Source of the DNA: Methylomicrobium sp. wino1
GTDB lineage: Bacteria; Pseudomonadota; Gammaproteobacteria; Methylococcales; Methylomonadaceae
Direction: 5' to 3'
Assembly: GCF_003932755.1 (NCBI RefSeq)
Contig: NZ_CP024202.1
Coordinates: forward strand, 4,836,001 to 4,900,000
DNA length: 64,000 bases
Shown one piece after another: positions 41,987-50,346 of the stretch. Under the pieces are notes generated by a model. It did no database searches. It was not told the DNA's origin and was given only the letters and a program-made list of their open reading frames with translations. A program made the translations under genes and the position numbers. How positions within the stretch are numbered: the stretch's first letter is position 1; every line of letters starts with the position of its first letter.

Positions 41987-44932
41987 GTGCCCAAGAGTTC
42001 AGATAGCATACCAAAATTCCGCAACGAACGCGCAAGCGGGAAACATGCGGTTCCGCGCCGAAAACCCGCCGTCTCTTATGCGGCAATTGCTCTACTATGT
42101 TGTTTTTCCGGCACTGCGGCAACGGAGCCGGCCGCAGCCGCAGTGCCGGAATCGGCGGAACTGAAACAAATCGCGGAAGAAGCCTTTCTCTACGCCTTTC
42201 CGATGCTGGTTGGGTACAAGGCAATGCATGCCTTCAATATCGATCGTGACTCGGGGCAATTCAAGGCGCCTTTCAATCAAATCGCCAACGAAGCGCGGGT
42301 ATTCACCCCGCAGGATACCGCCATCAGCACGCCCAACAGCGATACCCCTTACTCAATGGCGCAATTGGATCTGCGCGCGGAACCGGTGGTGCTGTGCATG
42401 CCCGAAATCGACAAGGAACGATATTACGACGTACAACTTGTCGATCTCTATACTTTCAATTACGGCTATATAGGCAGCCGCGCCACCGGCAATACAGCAG
42501 GATGTTTTATGGTTACGGGTCCGGATTGGCAAGGACAAACGCCGCCCGGCATCGTGCAAGCATTCCACAGCGAGACCCAGTTCAGTTTTGTAATCTACCG
42601 CACGCAGCTGTTCAACCCTGGGGACATGGACAACGTAAAAAAAATCCAAGCCGGATACAGCTTGCAACCGCTATCGCAATTCCTCGGACAGCCAGCACCA
42701 CCCGCTGCGCCAGCGGTCGATTGGCCGCCGTTCAGCCGCGATGCCTTTACCGGCCGCTTTACCGAATATCTAAGCTTCCTCCTGCAATTCTGCCCAACCG
42801 CCGGTCCGGCTGCGGTGGAAAAGCCGCTGCGGGCTAAGTTCGCCAAGATCGGCATTAGCAGGAACGGCGAATTCAGCCAAAAGGAACTTTCTCCCGAATT
42901 GCAAGCCGCGCTTAATGACGGCGTCAAGGCGGCTTTCGCCAAAATAAAACAAACCGCCGAACAGGTCGGCACCGTTGTAAACGGCTGGCGGATTGGTTCG
43001 GCCGCCGGCAGCCGCGACTTCTACAACGGCAACTGGCCGCTGCGCGCCGCGGCGGCCAAACTCGGAATCTACGGCAACAGCCAGGAAGAAGCGGTTTATC
43101 CGTTCACCACCCACGACGCGAACGGCATCGCGCTGGACGGTAGCAAGCATGCTTACCGAATGACCTTCGCGCCCGGACAACTGCCGCCGGTAAACGCCTT
43201 TTGGTCGATCACCATGTACGACGGCCGCACGCAACTGTTGATCGATAACCCGCTGCACCGCTACCTGATCAATTCGCCTATGCTGTCCTCACTGCAGAAG
43301 AATCCCGATGGCTCGCTGACCATTTACATTCAGAAAGACTCGCCCGGCAAGGACAAGGAAACAAACTGGCTACCGGCACCGAACGGTCCTATGTTCATAG
43401 TCATGCGCCTATACTGGCCCAAAACGACGACGCCTTCGGTCTTTCCCTTAGGCAAAGGAAGCTGGCAGCCGCCTGCCATATTGCCAGTCGCTAACTTGAA
43501 CGCACAAGGCGGCGCGCGTTTCGGCGACAAGTCTCTGGAAAATATCGTACGCACCGACCAGCGCTATGGCCATGACGCACTGTTCCAGGGTCCGCGCGGC
43601 TGGGCCTACTGGAACCGTCTGGAGTATCCCAAACCGATCCAAAACCCCAATTTATGGCCCGATACGCAATCGACCTATTTCTTAGGCCGCCTAGCCATGC
43701 CGGCCGGCAGCAGCCTGACACTGAATTACAGTTACCCCCACGCACGCTATTTCCAGTTCGCACTTTACAAGGCCGAGCACGGCACCTTCGTCGCAACCGG
43801 AGAAGCTCTGGCCGGCGCTGAAATTGAACCGGAGCGTGGTTCCGTCAACCCGTTCCGGGTCGGCGCCGATCGACTAGCGGAAAAACGTGAGTTTAAATTG
43901 CATATCGTAGCCGCCAACCCACCGGCCGACTCGAAACGGCGCGCGAAAAACACGCTTTATGCCGGTAAAGACGGCGGCGAACTGCAATTCGTCAACCGCA
44001 TCTACTTGTCCGATCAAGGCTGGGACGGCGCCGGCTGGGGACCCGCGGACGCGTCCTGGTCCGGACGAGGCCTGCCGACTTATACGGGCAAGCTCGCCAA
44101 CGGCAAAAAGCTTTCCGCCGAGGAGGTGGTCAAACGCTTCGGCAGACCGATCGAAGGAGCCACCAAGCAGCCGATAACGACCGAACAGTGGCACGAACTG
44201 ATTCAGGCTAAAAACAACGACCCGTCGCTCGATCCGGCGACCGCCCCGGCGCGCAAGGAACCTAAATGGGAGAAATACTGGAATATAAAGTTCTCGATTC
44301 TCGGCGCCTTCAAGACGCCGGATGCGCGCGCGAAAATCCCTTATGCCGGCGCCATCGACGGTGGCGGCGACCCGACCACACAGTACATGCTGATGCACTT
44401 GTCGCGCCGGTTTGGTCCGGTCTACGTGATGCGCGGCAAAATGCCGGTTTTCCCCAACACCTACGCCGGCTACGGCGGTAGAGGCCTGGAAACGATGCCC
44501 GAAGCACAAACCCAGTATTGGTCGCTAGTCAGTTGCGAAGCGGCGCCTTCCGGCCAGATCGTTGACGGCTTGAGCGACATGCAAGTGCCGTTGGACGCCG
44601 ACGGATACTATACGATTGTGTACAGCCGCAAGGAAGACCGGCCCGCGAACGCAACTGCCGAGAACGGTGTGGCGTGGATAGAATGGAGTCCGCGCGGCGA
44701 GGGCGTCGACGGCCCGCACAACCGTAGCGATTTCGGCATGTTGATGCTGCGCGTCATGGCGACTAACCCCGATTGGCAAGAACGGCCCGACAACATCACC
44801 GAACCGGGAATGGAAGAAGCCGTGATGGGTGCCTATTATCCGCGCGGCTACTACACCACTAAGGCGGAGTTCGAAGCCACGGGAGCGACGGCCCTGCCCG
44901 GCCTCCATCTACCCGAAAGCAGCACGCCGTAG
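41987..44932 (+). CDS. DUF1254-DUF1214 protein with an extra C-terminal domain
   Basis: 981 residues if it starts at the GTG at 41987, which has GGAGG 8 bases upstream; the nearby ATG at 41972 overlaps that site. After a signal segment (AIALLCCFSGTAATEP) comes DUF1254 (EEAFLYAFPMLVGYKAMHAF, then TPNSDTPYSMAQLDLRAEPV and YYDVQLVDLYTFNYGYIG), then DUF1214 (HAYRMTFAPGQLPPVNAFWS, ITMYDGRTQLLIDNPL). From about residue 520 a second region begins with LENIVRTDQRYGHDALFQGP and repeats a similar beta layout up to the end, with ARYFQFALYKAEHG and YYTIVYSRKEDRP. Fused copies of this length are longer than the common DUF1254 protein (about 450-500 residues). Function unknown; the gene leads a two-gene unit with the propeller protein. 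Confidence 0.82.
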   Translation: MPKSSDSIPKFRNERASGKHAVPRRKPAVSYAAIALLCCFSGTAATEPAAAAVPESAELKQIAEEAFLYAFPMLVGYKAMHAFNIDRDSGQFKAPFNQIANEARVFTPQDTAISTPNSDTPYSMAQLDLRAEPVVLCMPEIDKERYYDVQLVDLYTFNYGYIGSRATGNTAGCFMVTGPDWQGQTPPGIVQAFHSETQFSFVIYRTQLFNPGDMDNVKKIQAGYSLQPLSQFLGQPAPPAAPAVDWPPFSRDAFTGRFTEYLSFLLQFCPTAGPAAVEKPLRAKFAKIGISRNGEFSQKELSPELQAALNDGVKAAFAKIKQTAEQVGTVVNGWRIGSAAGSRDFYNGNWPLRAAAAKLGIYGNSQEEAVYPFTTHDANGIALDGSKHAYRMTFAPGQLPPVNAFWSITMYDGRTQLLIDNPLHRYLINSPMLSSLQKNPDGSLTIYIQKDSPGKDKETNWLPAPNGPMFIVMRLYWPKTTTPSVFPLGKGSWQPPAILPVANLNAQGGARFGDKSLENIVRTDQRYGHDALFQGPRGWAYWNRLEYPKPIQNPNLWPDTQSTYFLGRLAMPAGSSLTLNYSYPHARYFQFALYKAEHGTFVATGEALAGAEIEPERGSVNPFRVGADRLAEKREFKLHIVAANPPADSKRRAKNTLYAGKDGGELQFVNRIYLSDQGWDGAGWGPADASWSGRGLPTYTGKLANGKKLSAEEVVKRFGRPIEGATKQPITTEQWHELIQAKNNDPSLDPATAPARKEPKWEKYWNIKFSILGAFKTPDARAKIPYAGAIDGGGDPTTQYMLMHLSRRFGPVYVMRGKMPVFPNTYAGYGGRGLETMPEAQTQYWSLVSCEAAPSGQIVDGLSDMQVPLDADGYYTIVYSRKEDRPANATAENGVAWIEWSPRGEGVDGPHNRSDFGMLMLRVMATNPDWQERPDNITEPGMEEAVMGAYYPRGYYTTKAEFEATGATALPGLHLPESSTP

Positions 44933-44962
44933 CACACTCTTAACTCAAAAATCGGAAACGCA

Positions 44963-46591
44963 ATGCATAAGAATAATATCTTCCAACTAGCGGTCGTCGC
45001 GAGTATCGTCCTTCTGGCTGTCATTTTTTATCGTTTATTTTGGAGTGCCACCCAGCCAAAGATCGAACAGCACATCGCCGAGTTCGGCCTCACGCCTAAC
45101 GAAGTCGCGGCACATGGTCCGCTGCCGGGCGACGTCAGCCTGTATGCTCAGGAACTGGCCTGCGCCGAAAAACTCCCCACCCCCGGCTATTATTCGTCAC
45201 TGAACGCCGCAGAAATCGCCGATGCGCATCGTAGCGGACTGTTCCCCTGCGCGACGTTCGGAGGTGCGTTCGACGCCCCGAACCGCGTATTAGCCTGGCG
45301 TAGCGCCGACGATTATCAAGGGGTGTCCTACATCAATAACCGCAAACCCGGCGAACTATACCTAGTCGGCGGCGAATATCCGACCCTGGCGGATCCCAAC
45401 CCCGCCGGGCCGTTCGTCGCCAAGACCGATGCGACAACCGGCAAACAAATATGGCGCACTTATCTCGACAACCCGAACGCCTCGGGCCGCTGGATCGGTA
45501 ACGCCAACTTGAACATTCTCGACAACGGCAAAATCGTTTTCGCCTGGTCGAACCAAATCGTGCTGCTTGATGCCGACAGCGGCGCTATTTTAAAACATAA
45601 CACGCTGCCTTCCGGCGCGGCGCCTGTCGAAGACGTCAATTTCAAGCACCTGACCGTTGCTCCCGACCGCACGCTGATCGTCAAGGACCAAACCCGGCCC
45701 ACCGGTTGCAAACTGCAAGGCACGATGGCGATCATCAAATGCGGTATGCAAGGCATGAAGCAACCGAATTCGCAGCTAGTCGCGGTCGATCCCGACACGC
45801 TCGAAGTGCTGGACGACATTCCGCTACCGGAACCATCCAGCGTGCCGCACGCGGTTACCATGTTCGAAGAGAAAATCGCCATTTATCTGGGAATGAATGC
45901 CAGTGCCCGCCGTGCTTTCTGGGATCCGGAAACGAAAAAACTCGCGCTGGACCAGAACTGGGTAATCCAACCCATGCAAGAAGGCCAAACGACGGCTACG
46001 GCTCCAACTCTGATCGGCGAATGGGTGGGATTCCAGCTTAACGGCATGGGGAGCGAAACGGTCGCGTCGAGCGTGGTAGTCGCCAATCAGAAGGACGCGA
46101 AACGCATGCAAATTATTTCGCCATTCGGCCCACTCAAGAAGGGCGAGTGGAGTTTTTGTCCGCCGAAGGCAGGCGCCGATCCCGAGAACGGCATGATCTA
46201 TTCGGCCGACATGGGCATTGGTAAAGTGGCCGGCATCAAACTCGACCAGGCCACCGGCGAACTGGAAACAGTGTTCGTGCTGGACAACATGACCACGACT
46301 TTCCAACCCTTGATCGGACCGAAGGACAAACGCGTACTCCTGTTGACTAACATGAAACTAAACGCGCCTCGCGAACCGATTAAAGCCGCGCTGTTTACCG
46401 AAAACTACACAGAACAACTGACCTGGCGCGATGCGGCTACCGGCCGCCTGTTAGCCGCCAGCGACTTTTTCCCGCCGCTGTCTATAAACGGTCTGACCCC
46501 GCCGGGCTTCGGCGGCCGAATCTATTTTCCGACCGCTGTCGGAAAAGGCTTTTACGTATTGCAGGTCCTGCCGGCGAACGAAGCGCAATAA
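44963..46591 (+). CDS. Membrane-anchored beta-propeller-like protein
   Basis: 542 residues with one N-terminal membrane helix (about 9-30). The exported part has repeated short strands with Asp/Gly turns: NLNILDNGKIVFAWSNQIVL, LDADSGAILKHNTLP, LVAVDPDTLEVLDDIPLPEP and AGIKLDQATGELETVFVLD. This resembles PQQ-like beta-propeller repeats without the quinoprotein dehydrogenase signature. Four cysteines (including FPCATFGG and KLQGTMAIIKCGM) may form disulfides. It follows the DUF1254/DUF1214 gene by 30 bp on the same strand, so the two are probably a pair. Role unknown. Confidence 0.7.
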   Translation: MHKNNIFQLAVVASIVLLAVIFYRLFWSATQPKIEQHIAEFGLTPNEVAAHGPLPGDVSLYAQELACAEKLPTPGYYSSLNAAEIADAHRSGLFPCATFGGAFDAPNRVLAWRSADDYQGVSYINNRKPGELYLVGGEYPTLADPNPAGPFVAKTDATTGKQIWRTYLDNPNASGRWIGNANLNILDNGKIVFAWSNQIVLLDADSGAILKHNTLPSGAAPVEDVNFKHLTVAPDRTLIVKDQTRPTGCKLQGTMAIIKCGMQGMKQPNSQLVAVDPDTLEVLDDIPLPEPSSVPHAVTMFEEKIAIYLGMNASARRAFWDPETKKLALDQNWVIQPMQEGQTTATAPTLIGEWVGFQLNGMGSETVASSVVVANQKDAKRMQIISPFGPLKKGEWSFCPPKAGADPENGMIYSADMGIGKVAGIKLDQATGELETVFVLDNMTTTFQPLIGPKDKRVLLLTNMKLNAPREPIKAALFTENYTEQLTWRDAATGRLLAASDFFPPLSINGLTPPGFGGRIYFPTAVGKGFYVLQVLPANEAQ

Positions 46592-46824
46592 GCGCTTCAA
46601 TTCGGCGAGGTTAGGACTCGAAAGACCCCGGCTCTGTTGCAAATTCGGCAGGGCCGCCCCCTCTCTCGAAACCGAGTTCTGACCGGACACGTCCGCCTGG
46701 AGCATCAAGCCTGTGTTAAAATCCTTGAGGCCGGCGCGTCAACATTGGCTTTTTATTTCCCAGCCCAAACGCGGTCTCGACTCAAAGTCCGCTTTCATGC
46801 TACAAACCCGGTTGTTTCGTTTGC

Positions 46825-46857
46825 AAGCCGGAACCGATAAATGCTTCGGTCCGGCTT
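46825..46857 (+). terminator. Stem-loop after the propeller gene
   Basis: AAGCCGGAACCGA pairs with TCGGTCCGGCTT (one bulged A) over an 8-base loop. Only three T follow, so termination would be weak. It is the only strong structure in the 46592-46915 gap and separates the propeller gene from the MscS gene. Confidence 0.5.
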
Positions 46858-46915
46858 TGAGAATGCTTGCACTTGATATTATCATGACCAAAATTCAAAC
46901 CACAAAAATGATGCC

Positions 46916-48688
46916 ATGACCGTAAATGCTCAGCGTAAAGCGTCTTTTTATCTACCACGCTTCTCGGGAATATTTATTTTGCTTTTCGGCCTGCTGATTT
47001 CCAGCTTAACCGCCGTTGCGGATGAAATAAATCCACTCAAACCGATAGACACATCCAGCCCTCGAAGCACGCTGCAGGGCTTCCTCGATTTCATGAATCA
47101 GAGTTACAGGGCGAGACAGCAATTACTAAGCTCGTATCTGGCGTCATCGCAACTTTATCTGTCGCACGAGGAAATGGCGGTCGTACACTCGACTCTGGAT
47201 CGACTGATAGCCGCCGAACGGGCATTGAACTTCAGCGAGTTGCCTCCGGCCATGTTAAACGAGTCTTCCCGGCGGCTCACGATGCAATTGAAAGAGATTC
47301 TCGACCGAATGGATATGCCGCCTCTTGAATCGATTCCGGACGCCAAAGCCATGGCGGATGCCGAACTGAAACGTTGGACCTTGCCAAATTCCGAGATTCG
47401 AATTGCAAGAGTCGAACGCGGGCCCAGAACCGGCGAGTATCTGTTTAACCCGGAAACGATTCAAAGACTGCCCGAGTTCTACCTCAAGGTCAAAGATCTT
47501 CCCTACAAGCCAAACGCTTCCCCTGGCCTATACGATTTTTTCACCTATACCCCAGCCGGCCTCGCCTTAGCCTTACGTGGCGTGGTTCCGCCGCGCTGGT
47601 TGCTGAATCCGCCCCGCTGGGCGTGCGCCACTTTTCTGGACCAGCCGTTATGGCGCTGGTTCGGGATCGCGGTGTTACTGAGCGTCGGCCTTGCCATCAT
47701 CCTGTTTTGTTTCCGCCTGAGCCGCCGTTTGTCCAAACGCAAGGGCTTTTTGGGCCGAAGCTCGCATTTGCTAAGACCACTCAGCTTGGTAATCGTAACA
47801 CCGGTGACGGCATTCATTCTTGCCGAGGTACTGCGAATCTCCGGGGTGGTTTACGAAGTTGCGACGCGATCACTGTGGTCGGTGTTTTTTCTGTCCCTTA
47901 CTTGGTCCGTGTGGGTTGCCGGAGGGGTTGTGGCAGAAAGCGTAATCGCGGGAGAAAAACTCCACAAAGGCAGTATCGACAGCCAGCTGATTCGCTTGAC
48001 ATTACGGCTACTGACAACCATCGCGGCGATTACCATTCTGATACTAGGCGCGGACCACCTCGGCCTACCGGCCTACTCGGTACTTGCAGGCCTCGGGGTC
48101 GGCGGCTTGGCCGTCGCCCTGGGCGCGCAACAAACCCTGGCCAATTTGCTCGGCTCGCTGATCATCATGTTTGAGAAGCCTTTCGCCGTTGGTCACTGGG
48201 TCAAGATTGAAGACATAGAGGGCACTGTTGAAACTGTCGGCTTCCGTAGTACACGCATCCGCACTTTCTATAATTCGCTGGTGACTATTCCAAGCAGCCA
48301 AGTTGTTAACAGCACCGTCGACAACATGGGATTGCGCGCCTATCGGCGGGTAAAAACCTTCCTTAACCTCACCTATGACACGCCGACTGAAAAAATTCAA
48401 GCGTTTGCCGAGGGCATTAGAGAAATCATCTTAAACCATCCCAAAACTTACAAAGACAATATACAAGTTGTGTTTCACGACTTCGGCGCGCATAGCTTGG
48501 ATATTTTAGTGTACTTCTTTCTGCGAGTCCCCGATTGGACGGCCGAACTCGCCGAGCGGCAAGGGATACTGCTGGAGATTCTGGAGTTGGCCGAAAAAAT
48601 CGATGTGCAGTTCGCGTTCCCGACGCAGACTCTCCATATCGAGAGCCTGCCTAGACAAAACGCGGCGGACCTGGGGGGCACTCGGTAA
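46916..48688 (+). CDS. MscS-family mechanosensitive channel (second)
   Basis: 590 residues. A signal/anchor (about 14-38) precedes a periplasmic helical part. Several membrane helices (about 235-255, 285-305, 310-335, 360-385) lead to the pore segment YSVLAGLGVGGLAVALGAQQ followed by TLANLLGSLIIMFEKPFAVG, and to the cytosolic beta domain (VKIEDIEGTVETVGFRSTRI). The YbdG/MscM-like layout suggests osmotic adaptation. It shares function, but not orientation, with the larger MscS gene at 24330. Its own promoter should lie in the 230 bp before it, after the stem-loop. Confidence 0.88.
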   Translation: MTVNAQRKASFYLPRFSGIFILLFGLLISSLTAVADEINPLKPIDTSSPRSTLQGFLDFMNQSYRARQQLLSSYLASSQLYLSHEEMAVVHSTLDRLIAAERALNFSELPPAMLNESSRRLTMQLKEILDRMDMPPLESIPDAKAMADAELKRWTLPNSEIRIARVERGPRTGEYLFNPETIQRLPEFYLKVKDLPYKPNASPGLYDFFTYTPAGLALALRGVVPPRWLLNPPRWACATFLDQPLWRWFGIAVLLSVGLAIILFCFRLSRRLSKRKGFLGRSSHLLRPLSLVIVTPVTAFILAEVLRISGVVYEVATRSLWSVFFLSLTWSVWVAGGVVAESVIAGEKLHKGSIDSQLIRLTLRLLTTIAAITILILGADHLGLPAYSVLAGLGVGGLAVALGAQQTLANLLGSLIIMFEKPFAVGHWVKIEDIEGTVETVGFRSTRIRTFYNSLVTIPSSQVVNSTVDNMGLRAYRRVKTFLNLTYDTPTEKIQAFAEGIREIILNHPKTYKDNIQVVFHDFGAHSLDILVYFFLRVPDWTAELAERQGILLEILELAEKIDVQFAFPTQTLHIESLPRQNAADLGGTR

Positions 48689-48737
48689 AACGCACCTTTA
48701 GAGCATCAACTATGGCATGTTTGGGAACAAAAGCTCT

Positions 48738-49003
48738 GATGCCGGTGGACGGAAACCCAAGGACCTGCCGGAATTCTGTTGGATCAATACGGTGCTGGGC
48801 AATCTCAAAACCAGTCTAGGCGGGGCCTACCATGCTTTCAACTTCGCAAGATACGGTACCCGCAACGATGGTGCGTTCGCATAGCGCTTTTAACCGACTC
48901 TTCCGACTCAATACCATTACTACGCGTATTATCGTGGCTGCGGCTACGACTGGACCTCGATCGGACACTTGGCTTCGGCAAGCTGAAGCATCTTGCTAAT
49001 CAG
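48738..49003 (+). pseudogene. IS1595-type transposase C-terminal remnant, copy 2
   Basis: The plus strand encodes GRKPKDLPEFCWINTVLGNL followed by KTSLGGAYHAFNFARYG, matching the C-terminal part of IS1595-family transposases (the aromatic WxNTxLGNLK block). A one-base shift is then needed to continue with FNRLFRLNTITTRIIVAAAT and the end WLRQAEASC before TAA (48997-48999). The N-terminal and central catalytic parts are absent. The last 74 bases are shared with 39012-39085. Confidence 0.75.
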
Positions 49004-49034
49004 GAAAAGTAATGGGATGTGTCTATTGAGGACC

Positions 49035-49115
49035 GCCATGAACCCAGCACCTAAATTCCATAGGTCATTTGCATTGATTCAAAATCATGGCTTATCTAGG
49101 TGCTGGATGGACTCG
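49035..49115. repeat. Dispersed intergenic repeat, second copy
   Basis: Starts CCAGCACCTAAATTCCATAG and ends CTAGGTGCTGG, so the ends are inverted copies of each other around about 45 bases. It resembles the reverse-oriented copy at 23340-23430. It sits between the IS1595 remnant and the carbonic anhydrase gene. Confidence 0.6.
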
Positions 49116-49220
49116 TCCATAGGGGCTTTACGGCAGCTCGAACGCCAGAGACGGCGTGAGTGATATTTTCGCGCAAGTTGGTTGAGATAGTTTCAGATGA
49201 CTGCGGTTCATGAATGTTTG

Positions 49221-49997
49221 TCATTCGATTGTTCTGCCGTGTTTTTGTTGAATGTGCCGCGCATTGTTGCCTTCGATAAGGTTGATCGTCGCTATCTGCT
49301 CGGGGGAGGCTTCGATGATGTGCTTCAGCACGAACCAGTTGACCGATTCGGTATAGGGCGGCGTGGTCAACGAACCTTTGTAGTAATAGAAGTTATTGAA
49401 TTCTCTGTTGATATTTTCCATGATCAAATCCTTTAGATGAACCGAGTCGTGCTTGATGTAGGTCGTCTCGTGTTCATGATCGGGAATGCTGTCCAGTACT
49501 TCCTGAATGAACGCATTTTTCTTGCCCATTTTGAACAGCACACCAATGACCAGGTAGTGCGGTATGCCTGTCTCATCTAGCGGCGATGCGTAATTGACGA
49601 TATGCATTTCCATCGGAAACGTTACGCCGTCGAGCAAATGCTCGGAAGGCGTATGAAAATGCAGTTGTCGAAACGTATAGATTTTGCCATCGCTTTCAAT
49701 TGTGCTACCCGGTGTGAAATCGACCTGAACGGTATGTCCGAGGTTTTCGACTGCGCGTAAGTGATCCTGAAAGTGCAGCGTGATGCGATGCCGACTGCTT
49801 TCGCCGACTTCGGCGGTCAAGATGTTGATCGGAGATTGGATATGTCCGTGATCGAGGCCCGGTAGCGCATAGTAGGTTTTTTCACGAACTTCGGTACAGT
49901 CGGTCGTAGTCGGTTGACTGTCGGTAGCGCAGGCGCTTGCCAATAAAGTAATTGCCGCTCCCAGGGATAGTTTCAACAGCTGTTTTAGTAAGAGCAT
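49221..49997 (-). CDS. Alpha-class carbonic anhydrase lipoprotein
   Basis: 258 residues with lipobox LLASAC (Cys23). The core shows GHIQSPINIL, and the zinc ligands His113 and His115 in FRQLHFHTPSEH plus His132 (MEMHIVNY) at the expected spacing. SLTTPPYTESVNWFVL completes the active-site wall. The N-terminal segment that normally reads W-x-Y-x-G is shortened (TYYALPGLDHG). The enzyme hydrates CO2 in the periplasm, anchored to the membrane. In this region CO2/bicarbonate supply could matter for the CO2-using 2-KPCC encoded about 42 kb away, but there is no direct link. The longest upstream gap holds only a degraded antitoxin-like frame. Confidence 0.9.
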   Translation of the reverse strand: MLLLKQLLKLSLGAAITLLASACATDSQPTTTDCTEVREKTYYALPGLDHGHIQSPINILTAEVGESSRHRITLHFQDHLRAVENLGHTVQVDFTPGSTIESDGKIYTFRQLHFHTPSEHLLDGVTFPMEMHIVNYASPLDETGIPHYLVIGVLFKMGKKNAFIQEVLDSIPDHEHETTYIKHDSVHLKDLIMENINREFNNFYYYKGSLTTPPYTESVNWFVLKHIIEASPEQIATINLIEGNNARHIQQKHGRTIE

Positions 49998-50167
49998 GGT
50001 GACCTCATTCCGATTTGATAAGTTGTTGATAGTGCCGGTTTTATACGCATGAAGTTCTTCCTTGAGGGTTTAGGTTGTGTCGAATCGTATTGTATTCAAT
50101 GCATTATAATTTAATTATCATCAGTTAAATTCGAGAGAAATCATTGACGCTAAAACCGCATGACTGA

Positions 50168-50240
50168 CTGTTTTGATCGACCCGGACAAGAAAAAAGTCT
50201 TCGAACAATTATGCGCCTCGCAAGACTTGATCCCGTCTCA
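50168..50240 (+). pseudogene. Ribbon-helix-helix antitoxin-like fragment
   Basis: One plus-strand frame reads TVLIDPDKKKVFEQLCASQD followed by LIPSQ, the opening of small Arc/CopG-like antitoxins. An in-frame stop lies just before it and the rest of the protein is missing. The 49998-50346 gap holds nothing else that I can support. Confidence 0.4.
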
Positions 50241-50346
50241 GAACGACGGGCGGTCGTATCGATGCCAAGAGCGGGGTAGATAACCGCGCCTGCATTTTTT
50301 ACATTCTTGCGGCTCGGCAAGTTTTTTAAGCAACCGGAAACGGGGT

